A DNA stretch of 64,000 nucleotides from Anaerolineales bacterium (GTDB taxonomy: Bacteria; Chloroflexota; Anaerolineae; Anaerolineales; Villigracilaceae). The stretch spans positions 1,405,216 through 1,469,215 of the forward strand of contig JABTUU010000001.1 in assembly GCA_015075275.1 (NCBI GenBank), read 5' to 3'. Under the pieces are notes generated by a model, which searched no databases, was not told where the DNA came from, and worked only from the letters and a program-made list of their open reading frames with translations. A program made the translations under genes and the position numbers. Below, one piece after another: positions 27,534 through 36,551 of this stretch (position 1 is its first letter; every line of letters begins with the position of its first letter).

Positions 27534-27797
27534 TTGACGATACTCTCCATACAAATTAACTGCTCGAACAACAACCGCAACGGCGTAAACTGTTTTAGTT
27601 TTTGTACCAAAGAATTTAGATTGCTTTTCTCGAATCATTGTCGCTATTTTTTCTGCATCTTTCGTATTCTTCACACTCGTATTAAGTGACAATTCAAGCA
27701 CCTTTTCAATACGTCTACATCGTGAAAGCACATCATTGGCAGACTTGTTACCCATGCCGTTTTTTACTAACCAATCTTTGAAGTTTTCGTCAATCAT
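27525..27797 (-). CDS. Small unknown protein convergent to the methylase (C11)
   Basis: 90 aa from ATG at 27797, chosen because AAAGGAG lies 6 bases upstream; a TTG 39 bases earlier keeps the frame open but has no such site. Helical, mixed charge: MIDENFKDWLVKNG, then SANDVLSRCRRIEKVLELSL and KKTVYAVAVVVRAVNLYG-like C-terminus. The N-terminal pattern is reminiscent of SAM-like/core-binding helical domains, but I do not recognise it. It reads against the rest of the cassette and would need its own promoter in the 27,800-27,920 gap. Confidence 0.7.
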   Translation of the reverse strand: MIDENFKDWLVKNGMGNKSANDVLSRCRRIEKVLELSLNTSVKNTKDAEKIATMIREKQSKFFGTKTKTVYAVAVVVRAVNLYGEYRQSK

Positions 27798-27932
27798 GGA
27801 ATCTCCTTTTCGGCAATTATCTGTCCAAACTAACAAGGCGTCAAGTTTATGCCCGATAATCTAAAGTTAAATGGCGGTAGGTCTTTTTTTCAGGCAAAGA
27901 GTCTGGCGCAACAAAAAACGCCTAACAAAGCG

Positions 27933-29723
27933 TTCTCAGAAACCGTCATGTCACAAGAGCGGTTGAGAGGGTCGTTCGAGGCGCTGGTCAGAGCAAAGTC
28001 AGTGAGCGAAGCGGTGAAAAACCCCAAAATCACGAAAGCCGTTAAATGCAAAGCAGGCGTGGCATAAGCGGTCACGCCTTTTTGGTAGGTTGCCCCCTCG
28101 CTTAGGCAGGGATGAGTTGGAAGCCCAGCTTCTGCGCTTTCTTCTTCATGTACTTGATCTGCTGTTCTTTGTACTTCGCCTCGTACTCTTTCACATTGAT
28201 CGCTTCGTATTCCACCTTGTATTTGAGCATTCTATAGACCACCCGCGCAATGGCGTGCGCCGTGGCGACGGTCGCTTGCGCTTTATCCAGCCGCGACTTC
28301 AAGCGCCGATACAGCGACCCAAACACACAGTCCGCTTGTTTGACCGATTGCGCCGCCATCCGAAAGGCTTGCCCGGCGCGGTTCTTCGTCTTCAGCGTCT
28401 TATTCTTTAACACCTTCGCTCCCGAGATTTCGTGCTTCGGCGCCAGTCCCAACCACGAACAGAAATGCTTCTCGCTCGGAAACTTCGACATGTCCGTCCC
28501 CACCTCCATAATGACCGTTTGCGCCAGCGACACCCCAAACCCATCTACCACGCTCAAGTCCACGCCGCTGATGCGCTTCAAATGCTTGCGGATCTCCGCC
28601 TGTTTCTGCGGCGCATTCTTGCTGTGCGAGTTGCGCTTCTTTTGCGGTAAGGTCTTCACTTCGCCCCCTTCCCAATTCGGCCGCGTCAATGCGTACATCC
28701 GATCAATCTCCGCATCGCATTCTTCCACTTGCTTCGTGTAAAAGTCGTACATCTCCAGCGATTGCTGGACGATGAAGAGATGTTCTGCCCGCCACGTTCC
28801 GGTCAACGCTTGACCAATCTCTTCGGCGCTCTTCTTGCAGTTTCGATCTCGCATCGCCGCCAGTGTTTGCGGCTCTCGCTCGCCCGCCACGATCGCGCGG
28901 ATGATCCGCAATCCCGTCTCGCCCGTTATGTCGCTCAAGGCTTGCGATAACTGCACGTTCATTTGCAGTAAGGCTTTCTGCATGTGTTGGATATGCGGTG
29001 AACGATGTTCCACCAATTGATTGCGGTGGCGCAACAGGGTTCGCAAGGCGACCAGTTCTCCCGACGGTCGAAACGAGCTTTCCAGCAGTCCGTAACTGTG
29101 CAGGGTTTGGATCCATTGCGCATCTTGGATGTCGCTCTTCCGCCCGGGCGCTCTCCGCAATGACCGCGAACTAATCAGCAGGCACTTAAAACCCTGCCGT
29201 TCCAGTTCTTCAAACAACGGAATCCAATAGACCCCTGTGCTTTCCATGGCGACAGTTTTTACTTGATGCTCCCGCAACCATTTCCCGATGTTCTGCAAGT
29301 CCACCGTATAGTTGCCGAAGGCTTTTACGATCTGCATATTGCCATCGCCCGCCACGCACACCACAATCTCTTCCGCCCCAATATCCACTCCAGCCGCATA
29401 TTCATTCACCTGACTCATCCCCGCAAACGGATGCGCTTCTTCCATGCCTTTCGTGCGCCTGCCTCTTCTTTTCATTTCCATTTACTCCTTTTTGAGATGT
29501 GTTGGCAAGCTCGGTCACTTGAGGAAATTAGCTTTCTCATCGGGGTCGCCCACTACGCCGCCAGTAGTCAAATCAATTTGACCGAAAACCACGGTGCACC
29601 GCGGTGGTCGCACAAGGCGCCATCCACTGCTTTGTTCGGCTTGCCTGCTTGCCATTCCGGAGTATACTGTCCCTATCGCTCGACGGTTTCTTCCGTATCA
29701 AATGATGCCCGCTTCTTTGTGGG
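27933..29723 (-). mobile_element. ISa copy 9 (complete, 1,791 bp)
   Basis: Same ends and insertion point as copy 3. Confidence 0.95.
28102..29481 (-). CDS. IS110-family transposase, ISa copy 9
   Basis: Intact 459-aa protein identical to the copy at 6866-8245. Confidence 0.95.
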   Translation of the reverse strand: MEMKRRGRRTKGMEEAHPFAGMSQVNEYAAGVDIGAEEIVVCVAGDGNMQIVKAFGNYTVDLQNIGKWLREHQVKTVAMESTGVYWIPLFEELERQGFKCLLISSRSLRRAPGRKSDIQDAQWIQTLHSYGLLESSFRPSGELVALRTLLRHRNQLVEHRSPHIQHMQKALLQMNVQLSQALSDITGETGLRIIRAIVAGEREPQTLAAMRDRNCKKSAEEIGQALTGTWRAEHLFIVQQSLEMYDFYTKQVEECDAEIDRMYALTRPNWEGGEVKTLPQKKRNSHSKNAPQKQAEIRKHLKRISGVDLSVVDGFGVSLAQTVIMEVGTDMSKFPSEKHFCSWLGLAPKHEISGAKVLKNKTLKTKNRAGQAFRMAAQSVKQADCVFGSLYRRLKSRLDKAQATVATAHAIARVVYRMLKYKVEYEAINVKEYEAKYKEQQIKYMKKKAQKLGFQLIPA

Positions 29724-29870
29724 TGCACCTGACGCTGGGGATTCTGCGCACACTCCAAGCAGTTTCCTACGCCTTATCCTTTTCTGGCTGGACGGCTTCG
29801 CCGTCCCTGCCCCAGCGCAGGTAACGCATGCCGTTGGGCGCTTAGTGTAAAGATCAAAGGAACAAACATC

Positions 29871-31175
29871 ATGAAGAGAACAATCTGGTTGGTGACTCTT
29901 GCATTTACATTATTAGTGGTTTTATTGAGTGGATGCGTTACTACTTCAACACTTGTGCCAGCTACTGAGACACCCTCCCGCATCTCATTCACGTCTACAG
30001 TTGAACCAACGAGAACTCCAACGCCACCAGCCGTTGACCTAGCCATCAAAGAAATCATTGGAGAACAGCAATACGAAGAATTGGCAAAATCCATAGCCAC
30101 GGGCAGGAAAATCAGCGGATTCGATTATGCTACGGGTGAAAATTTCGAAGGAACTATTAACACAGAAACAATTCAGACACAGCCAACTGTCCATTGGTAT
30201 TTTAAAAATATCGTTATAGCTGAAGTAAATGGAACAGATGGGAACAAATTTAACGTTGTTTGGAACCCCTATACTAATACTTGGGTTAAAGTCTCGTCGA
30301 TAGATACAGACCTTCTCAATAAAGCCAACTACTCGCATTTCGAAAAAATTGATACAAACGTCTATTCATTGGATTTTGACTTAATGTTGCTTGCTCAGGG
30401 GGATTTTGGCTCGCCTTTTCCGCCCGATATTCCAATAGCGAGGTATTGGATTACGGTAACGAGTAGGGCTATCCCCTGTCCAGGAACAGAAGCGAGAGAT
30501 GTCTTCTTATATTTGGATTCAAGCAGGCTTGATTACACAGACGAAATCATGGTCGAAGGTCAATTTAACTATTTAGATGTTAAACGTGGGGCTTTTACGA
30601 AAGGCAAAGAACCATTCAAGCCAGTCGCAGTGCTCACAAGCAAAACATCAAATGGCACAAATCTATATATTGTTATCAATAAAATTCAAAATACAGATGG
30701 GTCGATTATTTTTGAAAAACTCGGGTTGGATCCGCGACTTTACGATTTTCTGAATAGTCCCCAGGAAATCGACGCGCAAGGAATTAGTAGCTGGCAAAAC
30801 ATCTTAGAGAGCAATCGTGTGAGGATGGTAGCAGTTTTTCCGACAGGCAATCCATCCGACTGGGGTAATTTCGGAAAAGCACAGTGGGGTGACGCATTAA
30901 ACCACGGTATTCTAGTTGTAAGAGGTATTGATTATGCGGGCAATGTCATGATTCCGATGCAGATTCCGGGAGTACTGTTCAATTCTTTGCCTGATGGTAT
31001 GCAGCAACAGCTTAACGAGAAGCTGGATTTTGTTAGAACTGCAAAGCCATGTGTTGGCTGGGGACCAACCATACCGTTTCCTGATGGCGCGATACCCTTT
31101 GATTTCGCATCCGCGCTTTCACGGCGCATTTTGGAGGCTGGATATACTTACGGTTCTCTTGAACCTCAACCATAA
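29871..31175 (+). CDS. Uncharacterised lipoprotein with Thr/Pro-rich linker (C12)
   Basis: 434 aa. Signal peptide MKRTIWLVTLAFTLLVVLLSGC with lipobox LSGC (Cys22), then a Ser/Thr/Pro linker (about 23-55) that spaces the domain from the membrane. The ribosome site AAAGGAAC lies before ATG. The mature domain (~375 aa) is not recognised; it includes YWITVTSRAIPCPGTEARDVFLYLDSSR and CVGWGPTIPFPDGA near the C-terminus. An envelope protein exposed outside the cell is likely. Sole gene of C12. Confidence 0.82.
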   Translation: MKRTIWLVTLAFTLLVVLLSGCVTTSTLVPATETPSRISFTSTVEPTRTPTPPAVDLAIKEIIGEQQYEELAKSIATGRKISGFDYATGENFEGTINTETIQTQPTVHWYFKNIVIAEVNGTDGNKFNVVWNPYTNTWVKVSSIDTDLLNKANYSHFEKIDTNVYSLDFDLMLLAQGDFGSPFPPDIPIARYWITVTSRAIPCPGTEARDVFLYLDSSRLDYTDEIMVEGQFNYLDVKRGAFTKGKEPFKPVAVLTSKTSNGTNLYIVINKIQNTDGSIIFEKLGLDPRLYDFLNSPQEIDAQGISSWQNILESNRVRMVAVFPTGNPSDWGNFGKAQWGDALNHGILVVRGIDYAGNVMIPMQIPGVLFNSLPDGMQQQLNEKLDFVRTAKPCVGWGPTIPFPDGAIPFDFASALSRRILEAGYTYGSLEPQP

Positions 31176-31264
31176 GTTTATTTCTATATGATGATATTGT
31201 ATTTATGATTCTTGGATGAGTGGCGTAGGTTTTTGATATATAGATGTTTAGATTCAATAAATGC

Positions 31265-31394
31265 GCCCAACACCGCGTGCAGCCGACTTGGGGTACGCGC
31301 CGCGTTTTCAAGCATTTTCTGCGGCTTTGAGTTTTTCCCGTTTCGGCGGCGAGTCCACGCTCCCACCCCAAGCGGCTAACGCCAACCGTTGGCT
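31265..31394 (+). repeat. attC12, intact
   Basis: R'' GCCCAAC (31265-31271), complement of the C12 opening GTTGGGC; R' GTTGGCT (31388-31394). The left inner arm reads ACCGCGTGCAGCCGAC. Confidence 0.92.
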
Positions 31395-31444
31395 GGCTTC
31401 GCCCAAAGATTGACGCGGTGTGTATTATGTGTATAATTTGAGCC

Positions 31445-31642
31445 ATGAACAGTCGTGACATCATTGCCAAACTAAAAGCCGATGGGTGGATTCTTGTTCA
31501 CACTCGCGGTAGTCATCATCATTTCAAACATCCCAAAAAATCTGGCAGAGTGACTGTTCCACACCCAAAAAGAGATTTGCCAATCGGCACTCTCCGCAGT
31601 ATTTATCGTCAAGCAGGTTGGTCTTGGTCAGAGAAAAAGTGA
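31445..31642 (+). CDS. hicA: HicA-type mRNA interferase toxin (C13)
   Basis: 65 aa, typical HicA size. The dsRNA-binding-like fold shows ELKADGW-type start (KLKADGWILVHTRGSHHHFKHP) with the catalytic His in GSHHHF (24-26), and TVPHPKRDLPIGTLRSIYRQAG. The antitoxin gene starts 6 bp after its stop. Together they fill cassette C13. A TATTATGTGTATAAT motif upstream (about 31,420-31,435) is a plausible -10 region for a cassette promoter. Confidence 0.93.
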   Translation: MNSRDIIAKLKADGWILVHTRGSHHHFKHPKKSGRVTVPHPKRDLPIGTLRSIYRQAGWSWSEKK

Positions 31643-31648
31643 GGCTCT

Positions 31649-32056
31649 ATGCGATATCCAGTTGTTATTCATAAAGATTCAAATAGTGATTATGGTGTAA
31701 CCGTTCCAGATGTATCTGGTTGTTTCAGCGCGGGCGAAACTCTTGACGAAGCGTTGCAAGAAGTAACTGAAGCCATTGAATGTCATTTAGAAGGTTTGTT
31801 AATGGATGGTGAATCTATTCCTGTTCCCCATTCAATCGAACATTACCAAAATGACCCTGACTATACTGGTGGAACTTGGGCGATTGTTACGATAGATTTA
31901 GCAAAGTTATCAGGTAAAACAACACGGGTTAATATCACATTACCTGAAAGAGTTTTGAATTTGATGGATAAGTATGCTGCTGAAAACGGTGAAACTCGTT
32001 CTGGGTTAATTGCCCAAGCCGCACTTGAATACATTGCGGCACATGAAAACGCGTAA
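31649..32056 (+). CDS. hicB: HicB-type antitoxin (C13)
   Basis: 135 aa. N-terminal HicB domain YPVVIHKDSNSDYGVTVPDVSGCFSAGETLDEALQEVTEAI (a partly degraded RNase H fold that blocks HicA), and a C-terminal ribbon-helix-helix TRVNITLPERVLNLMDKYAAENGETRSGLIAQAALEYI for binding its own operator. GAGGCTC ribosome site. Confidence 0.93.
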   Translation: MRYPVVIHKDSNSDYGVTVPDVSGCFSAGETLDEALQEVTEAIECHLEGLLMDGESIPVPHSIEHYQNDPDYTGGTWAIVTIDLAKLSGKTTRVNITLPERVLNLMDKYAAENGETRSGLIAQAALEYIAAHENA

Positions 32057-32265
32057 AACAAAAAAGTCTTGCACAACAAAACGCCAGCCAACAAAGCGTT
32101 CTCAGAAACCGTCATGTCACAAGAGCGGTAGAGATGATGGTTCAAGGCGTTGATCGGGGGGCAATTAACGAAGTGAGCGGGGAAAAATCTCAAAATCATG
32201 GAGACCGTTAAATGCCAAGCAGGCGTGACGTAAGACGTCACGCCTTTTGGTTATGTCACCCCTCG

Positions 32266-33663
32266 TTAGGCAGGAACGAGTTGGAAGCCGAACTTCTGCG
32301 CTTTCTTCTTCATGTATTTGATCTGCTGTTCCTTGTACTTCTGCTCATACTCTTCCACACTGAGCGTTTCATATTCCACCTTGTACTTCAACATGCGGTA
32401 GACCACGCGCGCAATGGCGTGCGCAGTGGCGACGGTCGCTTGCGCTTTGTCCAGCCGCGACTTCAAACGCCGATATAGCGATCCAAACACACAGTCTGCC
32501 TGCTTGACCGATTGCGCCGCCATGCGAAAGGCTTGTCCCGCGCGGTTCTTGGTCTTCAGTGTTTTGTTCTTCAACACTTTCGCCCCCGAGATTTCATGCT
32601 TGGGCGCCAGTCCCAGCCACGAACAGAAATGCTTCTCGCTCGGAAACTTCGACATATCCGTCCCCACTTCCATGATGACCGTCTGCGCTAACGACACTCC
32701 AAAGCCATCTACGACACTCAAATCCACGCCGCTGATGCGCTTCAAATGCTGGCGGATCTCCGCCTGTTTCTGCGGCGCATTCTTGCTGTGGGAGTTGCGC
32801 TTCTTTTGCGGTAAGGGCTTCAAGTTATCACTTTTCCAGTCGGGTCGGGTCAAGGCATACAGACGCTCGATCTCCACATCGCAATCTTCGACCTGCTGTG
32901 TATAGAAATCATACATCTCCAGCGATTGCTTGACCACAAAGAGATGTTCTGCCCGCCATGTGCCGGTCAGCGCTTTGCCGATCTCCTCTTCGCTTTTCTT
33001 GCAGTTCCGATCCCGCATCGCCGCCAACCTCTGCGGGTCGCGTTCGCCGGCCACGATGGCGCGGATAATGCGCAAGCCCGTCTCGCCGGTCACATCGCTC
33101 AAGGCTTGCGACAATTGCACATTCATTTGTAGTAAGGCTTTCTGCATGTGCTGGATATGCGGCGAACGATGTTCCACCAGTTGACTGCGATGCCGAAGTA
33201 ACGTCCGCAGCGCGACCAATTCTCCCTGAGGGCGAAACGAGCTTTCCAGCAATCCGTAACTATGCAGGGTCTGGATCCATTGCGCGTCTTGTATATCGCT
33301 TTTTCGTCCCGCCACTCTCCTCAACGAGCGTGAACTGATCAGCAGACATTCAAAGCCTTGCCTTTCCAATTCTTCAAACAGTGGAATCCAATACACCCCT
33401 GTGCTTTCCATCGCTACCGTTTTTACTCGATGTTCTTGCAGCCACTTGCCGATGTTCTGCAAGTCCACCGTGTAGTTGCCAAAGGCTTTTACAATCTGCG
33501 TGTTTTCATCCCCCGCGACGCAGACCACGATCTCCTCCGCACCGATGTCCACGCCTGCCGCGTCTTGATTGACCTGGCTCATCCCCACAAACGGATGCGC
33601 CTCTTCCATGCCTTTTGTGCGCCTGCCTCGTTGTCTCATTTCATGATCTCCTTTCTTGAGCAA
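32266..33663 (-). CDS. IS110-family transposase, ISb copy 1
   Basis: 465 aa, about 90% identical by eye to the ISa protein, with a six-residue longer N-terminus (MLKKGDHEMRQRGRRTKG). The DEDD residues (GVDIGAEE, AMESTG, KSDIQDAQW) and the C-terminal KHEISGAKVLKNK are kept. A later ATG (MRQRGRR, preceded by AAGGAGATC) at 33639 may be the true start, giving 457 aa, since the spacing to GGAG is better there. Confidence 0.95.
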   Translation of the reverse strand: MLKKGDHEMRQRGRRTKGMEEAHPFVGMSQVNQDAAGVDIGAEEIVVCVAGDENTQIVKAFGNYTVDLQNIGKWLQEHRVKTVAMESTGVYWIPLFEELERQGFECLLISSRSLRRVAGRKSDIQDAQWIQTLHSYGLLESSFRPQGELVALRTLLRHRSQLVEHRSPHIQHMQKALLQMNVQLSQALSDVTGETGLRIIRAIVAGERDPQRLAAMRDRNCKKSEEEIGKALTGTWRAEHLFVVKQSLEMYDFYTQQVEDCDVEIERLYALTRPDWKSDNLKPLPQKKRNSHSKNAPQKQAEIRQHLKRISGVDLSVVDGFGVSLAQTVIMEVGTDMSKFPSEKHFCSWLGLAPKHEISGAKVLKNKTLKTKNRAGQAFRMAAQSVKQADCVFGSLYRRLKSRLDKAQATVATAHAIARVVYRMLKYKVEYETLSVEEYEQKYKEQQIKYMKKKAQKFGFQLVPA

Positions 33664-33877
33664 GCCCGGTCACTTAAGGGAATTAGCTTTCTCATCGGGG
33701 TCGCCCACTACGCCGCCAGTATGCAAATCAATTTGACCGGAAACCACGGTGCACCGCGGGAGTTGCACGAGGCACTCTCCACTGCTTTGTTCGGCTTGCG
33801 TGCTTGCCGCTTCGGAGTATACTGTCCCAAGGCGCGACGGTTTCTCTTGTAGAAAATGATCCCCCCATCTTCATGGG
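33664..33877 (-). ncRNA. Candidate guide (bridge) RNA region of ISb
   Basis: At 33778-33795, read on the minus strand, GCCGAACAAAGCAGTGGA is conserved with ISa, although surrounding bases differ. It equals the attC flank without the central GTGC. Conservation of this segment between diverged elements supports a function. Confidence 0.45.
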
Positions 33878-34093
33878 TGCACCTGACGCTGGGGATTCTG
33901 CGGCATTTTCAAGCATTTTTCTGGCTTCGAGTTTTCTCTGCTCCCAGGCAGAGTCCACGCCCGCCCACACGCAGGTAACGCCAACCGTTAGGCGTTTGTC
34001 TTGCACAACATAATCCGTTTTTATAAAAAAAATTCCCCATTGAATCGCAGTAGAATACGATAGGCTTTTTTACTTGTTCGATTCTGGAAAGGA

Positions 34094-35470
34094 ATGTATA
34101 CTATAGTTAGCGAAACAAAAAAGGACAGATTATTGATGAAGGCAATTACTCTTTTCTCCTCTGCTGGTATTGGCGACCTTGCAATTAAAAAGCATGGTAT
34201 TGAAATTTTGGTAGCGAATGAAATTGTCGAATCGCGTGTTGCCTTACACAGACAAAATTTCCCCGAAACAGAAATGATTCAGGGCGATATTTGGACAATG
34301 CAAGAAAAAATTGTAGCGAAAACTTTAGAGCGCCTGCAACGGGATGAATTAGATTTTGTGTTTGCGACACCTCCCTGTCAGGGCATGTCTAAAAACGGAC
34401 AAGGAAAATTATTGCGTGGAATCCGTGATGGGTTGAAACCAAAACTTGATGAGCGTAATCAACTAATTATTCCCACTCTTAAAATCATTAAGAAACTTAA
34501 TCCGAGAACAGTTTTTTTTGAAAATGTCCCAGAAATGATTTTCACTGTGATTTTGGATGAGAATGGAGAGCCAGTCAATATCATTGACTACATTGAAAGA
34601 GAGTTAGGAAACGAATATGTAGGAAAGCCCGAAGTTGTGCAATTTGCAGATTATGGTATTCCTCAACGCCGTTCTCGATTGATAACAATTTATTCAAGAG
34701 ACGAAAAACTGAAACGATATTTTTCTCAAAGTAAAAGTTTTATTCCAGAAAAAACACATTCCAGCGAGCCAAATAAAAAATTAAAGTCTTGGGTAACTGT
34801 ACGAGATGTTATAGGAAGTTTGCCGCCATTGGATGGTAAAAACAAAAAAATGGCAACTTCAGATATACCATTTCATCGAGTATCAGTTCTTGACCCTAAA
34901 AAATATATTTGGATTTCAAATACTCCTCCTGAAAAAGGTGCTTTTGATAATCAGTGTATTAATCCAAAATGCGGGTATCAAGGCAACTTAACTCATGGTT
35001 CATCAAAAGACCATGATGGAATTAATAGAGCAAATGGACACACCCCGTTATATTGCGAAAAATGCGGTGAAATTTTGCCTCGACCCTATACCGTTGAAAA
35101 AGATGGCAGTAAAAGAATTATGGCAGGCTATACAAGCGCATATAAAAGAATGAGTTGGAGTTTGCCTGCTCCAACTCTAACGACTAATCTTTCTTATCCA
35201 AGTAGTGACCACAAAGTTCATCCAGAGCAAAACCGTGTTTTGTCTCTTTACGAAGCCTTTTTAATTCACACACTTAACGAATTTAATTATGAGTGGCGTT
35301 TCAAAGATGATGGGCAAGTTCCTGATACTGTAATTGCCGAAGTTATCGGGGAAAGCATCCCACCAAAAGGAATTTATTTAATCATTGAACATCTTTTGAA
35401 TGTTTTTTATAGCCATGAAATTAAGTTGCCTAGCGAATATCAATTAAGTTTGCTCGATTATAGCGGTTGA
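34094..35470 (+). CDS. DNA cytosine-5 methyltransferase with Cys4 insert (C14)
   Basis: 458 aa. Motif I appears as AITLFSSAGIGDLAI (note SSAGIG for SGCGG), motif IV TPPCQGMS with Cys95, VI FENVPEM, VIII PQRRSRLI, and a C-terminal SPSSDHKVHPEQNR/VIGESIPPKG region. An unusual insert at about 290-335 has CINPKC and CEKC, a possible zinc ribbon, in the target-recognition part. Two starts are possible: ATG 34094 (GGAAAGGA just upstream) or ATG 34136 (AAGGAC ten bases upstream). It converges with the nuclease gene and overlaps it by 41 bp. Confidence 0.92.
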   Translation: MYTIVSETKKDRLLMKAITLFSSAGIGDLAIKKHGIEILVANEIVESRVALHRQNFPETEMIQGDIWTMQEKIVAKTLERLQRDELDFVFATPPCQGMSKNGQGKLLRGIRDGLKPKLDERNQLIIPTLKIIKKLNPRTVFFENVPEMIFTVILDENGEPVNIIDYIERELGNEYVGKPEVVQFADYGIPQRRSRLITIYSRDEKLKRYFSQSKSFIPEKTHSSEPNKKLKSWVTVRDVIGSLPPLDGKNKKMATSDIPFHRVSVLDPKKYIWISNTPPEKGAFDNQCINPKCGYQGNLTHGSSKDHDGINRANGHTPLYCEKCGEILPRPYTVEKDGSKRIMAGYTSAYKRMSWSLPAPTLTTNLSYPSSDHKVHPEQNRVLSLYEAFLIHTLNEFNYEWRFKDDGQVPDTVIAEVIGESIPPKGIYLIIEHLLNVFYSHEIKLPSEYQLSLLDYSG

Positions 35471-36203
35471 AAAAATCGGCATACCTTGAATCGTTGATTA
35501 CGGCAATCCAATTTTCATACATTTTGTAAATCCCTGTTCGCGCCATGATTGAAACGCTTGTTGTTCTACCTCCGCCCTCTTTTGGTTGAACAATTTTCCC
35601 CCAGTCATCTTCTGTGAGATTGCCGCTGAAAAACAGACCGCAAATGACAGGCTTTCCGTTTACAAAATCCCAAAAGATACCAATCAGATTATTTGTTTCT
35701 CGATGATGGGCTTTCCAATCGTATGCGCCAGTATATTCAATTCTTTCATCGCCTATATCTGGCTTTCTTAAACCTTTTTTTCTAAAGACTTCGGGCGTGG
35801 GAACACTACCAACAGTAGCCTTAACTTCAATACCACCAGTTTCAAAGCCGCTGAAGGGGCTTTTGTCTTGGTCGTTGTTGGCTAGTTTTTCCCAGAGTGC
35901 TTTACCTTCTTTTGTCATAATCAATAAATCGGGGTATCCGTCTTGATGTGGATTCTTGACCAAAGCGCCGTTTGCAGATTTAACGATTGCGCTTACAAAC
36001 ATTTCCCCTACAAATGCGCTCAAATTTCTCATTCCCAAAATTCCAAACAAATCAGGAGCATTTTCTTTCAAAACATCCATATTCTGATTGGTCAATGCTA
36101 ATGCGGTTTTGAAAATTTCCAAATCTAAAAACAAACTTTCTGATTTTCCAGTTACTTTCACGCCTTTAATTTTGTTATACACATAGTCAGTATTAGTTGT
36201 CAT
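35430..36203 (-). CDS. Type II restriction endonuclease, PD-(D/E)XK fold (C14)
   Basis: 257 aa. GYPDLLIMTKEG (P91, D92) and GGIEVKAT (E126, V127, K128) make a PD-(D/E)XK active site, with D88 also available. The helix FVGEMFVSAIVK before it would be the usual N-terminal glutamate helix (E67). I cannot name its family. Context decides its role: it follows the controller gene by 1 bp on the same strand and converges with a C5 methylase, the standard layout of a C-R/M system. It should cut DNA lacking the partner methylation. Confidence 0.85.
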   Translation of the reverse strand: MTTNTDYVYNKIKGVKVTGKSESLFLDLEIFKTALALTNQNMDVLKENAPDLFGILGMRNLSAFVGEMFVSAIVKSANGALVKNPHQDGYPDLLIMTKEGKALWEKLANNDQDKSPFSGFETGGIEVKATVGSVPTPEVFRKKGLRKPDIGDERIEYTGAYDWKAHHRETNNLIGIFWDFVNGKPVICGLFFSGNLTEDDWGKIVQPKEGGGRTTSVSIMARTGIYKMYENWIAVINDSRYADFFNRYNRANLIDIR

Positions 36204-36204
36204 G

Positions 36205-36420
36205 TTAAAGTCCCTTTGTTAATTCTGAAATGGATACGTCCAAAGCCTGAGCAACTTTGTAAATATTTGAAAGGGTGATATTTTTTTCCGCCCTTTCAAT
36301 CATGCCGATATAAGTACGATGAACGCCTGCTTTAGCGGCAAGTTCTTCTTGCGAAAGATTTTGTTTCAATCTTTCATCTCGTACTTTTTGACCAAATTTT
36401 TCTAGTATGGTTTTATTCAT
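36205..36420 (-). CDS. Controller (C) protein of the restriction-modification system (C14)
   Basis: 71 aa XRE helix-turn-helix: FGQKVRDERLKQNLSQEELAAKAGVHRTYIGMIERAEKNITLSNIYKVAQALDVSISELTKGL. Size and sequence match C proteins that delay endonuclease expression until methylation is complete. It sits upstream of the endonuclease gene with one base between them, and a long palindrome lies just in front of it. Confidence 0.92.
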   Translation of the reverse strand: MNKTILEKFGQKVRDERLKQNLSQEELAAKAGVHRTYIGMIERAEKNITLSNIYKVAQALDVSISELTKGL

Positions 36421-36452
36421 GGCTCACCTGAAAGTTGTAGGCAGTATAAAAT

Positions 36453-36489
36453 AGTGCTAACTTTAGTTCTACATACCAAAGTTAGCACT
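36453..36489. promoter_or_regulatory. Probable C-protein operator (C-box)
   Basis: AGTGCTAACTTT (36453-36464) and AAAGTTAGCACT (36478-36489) form a perfect 12-bp inverted repeat with a 13-bp spacer, 33 bp upstream of the controller start. On the minus strand, TATACT at about 36,440-36,445 could be the -10 element. It may also fold as a hairpin, but the position favours an operator. Confidence 0.75.
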
Positions 36490-36551
36490 GCAATTATGTT
36501 CTAGGTTTATAATCAGCGTTATGGTTAAACAAAAAAACGCCTAACAAAGCG

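Larger units (their letters stand above)
27920..29839 (+). repeat. attC11, split by ISa copy 9
   Basis: R'' GCCTAAC (27920-27926), complement of the C11 opening GTTAGGC; R' GTTGGGC at 29833-29839. Confidence 0.92.
32099..33877 (-). mobile_element. ISb copy 1 (IS110/IS1111 family, complete, 1,779 bp)
   Basis: Sister of ISa with the same left end TTCTCAGAAACCGTC, right end CTTCATGGG, and the same insertion point in attC. The 3' non-coding part has a perfect GGCGTGACGT/ACGTCACGCC hairpin where ISa has GGCGTG...CACGCC. Confidence 0.95.
32086..33993 (+). repeat. attC13, split by ISb copy 1
   Basis: R'' AGCCAAC (32086-32092), complement of the C13 opening GTTGGCT; R' GTTAGGC at 33987-33993. Confidence 0.92.
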
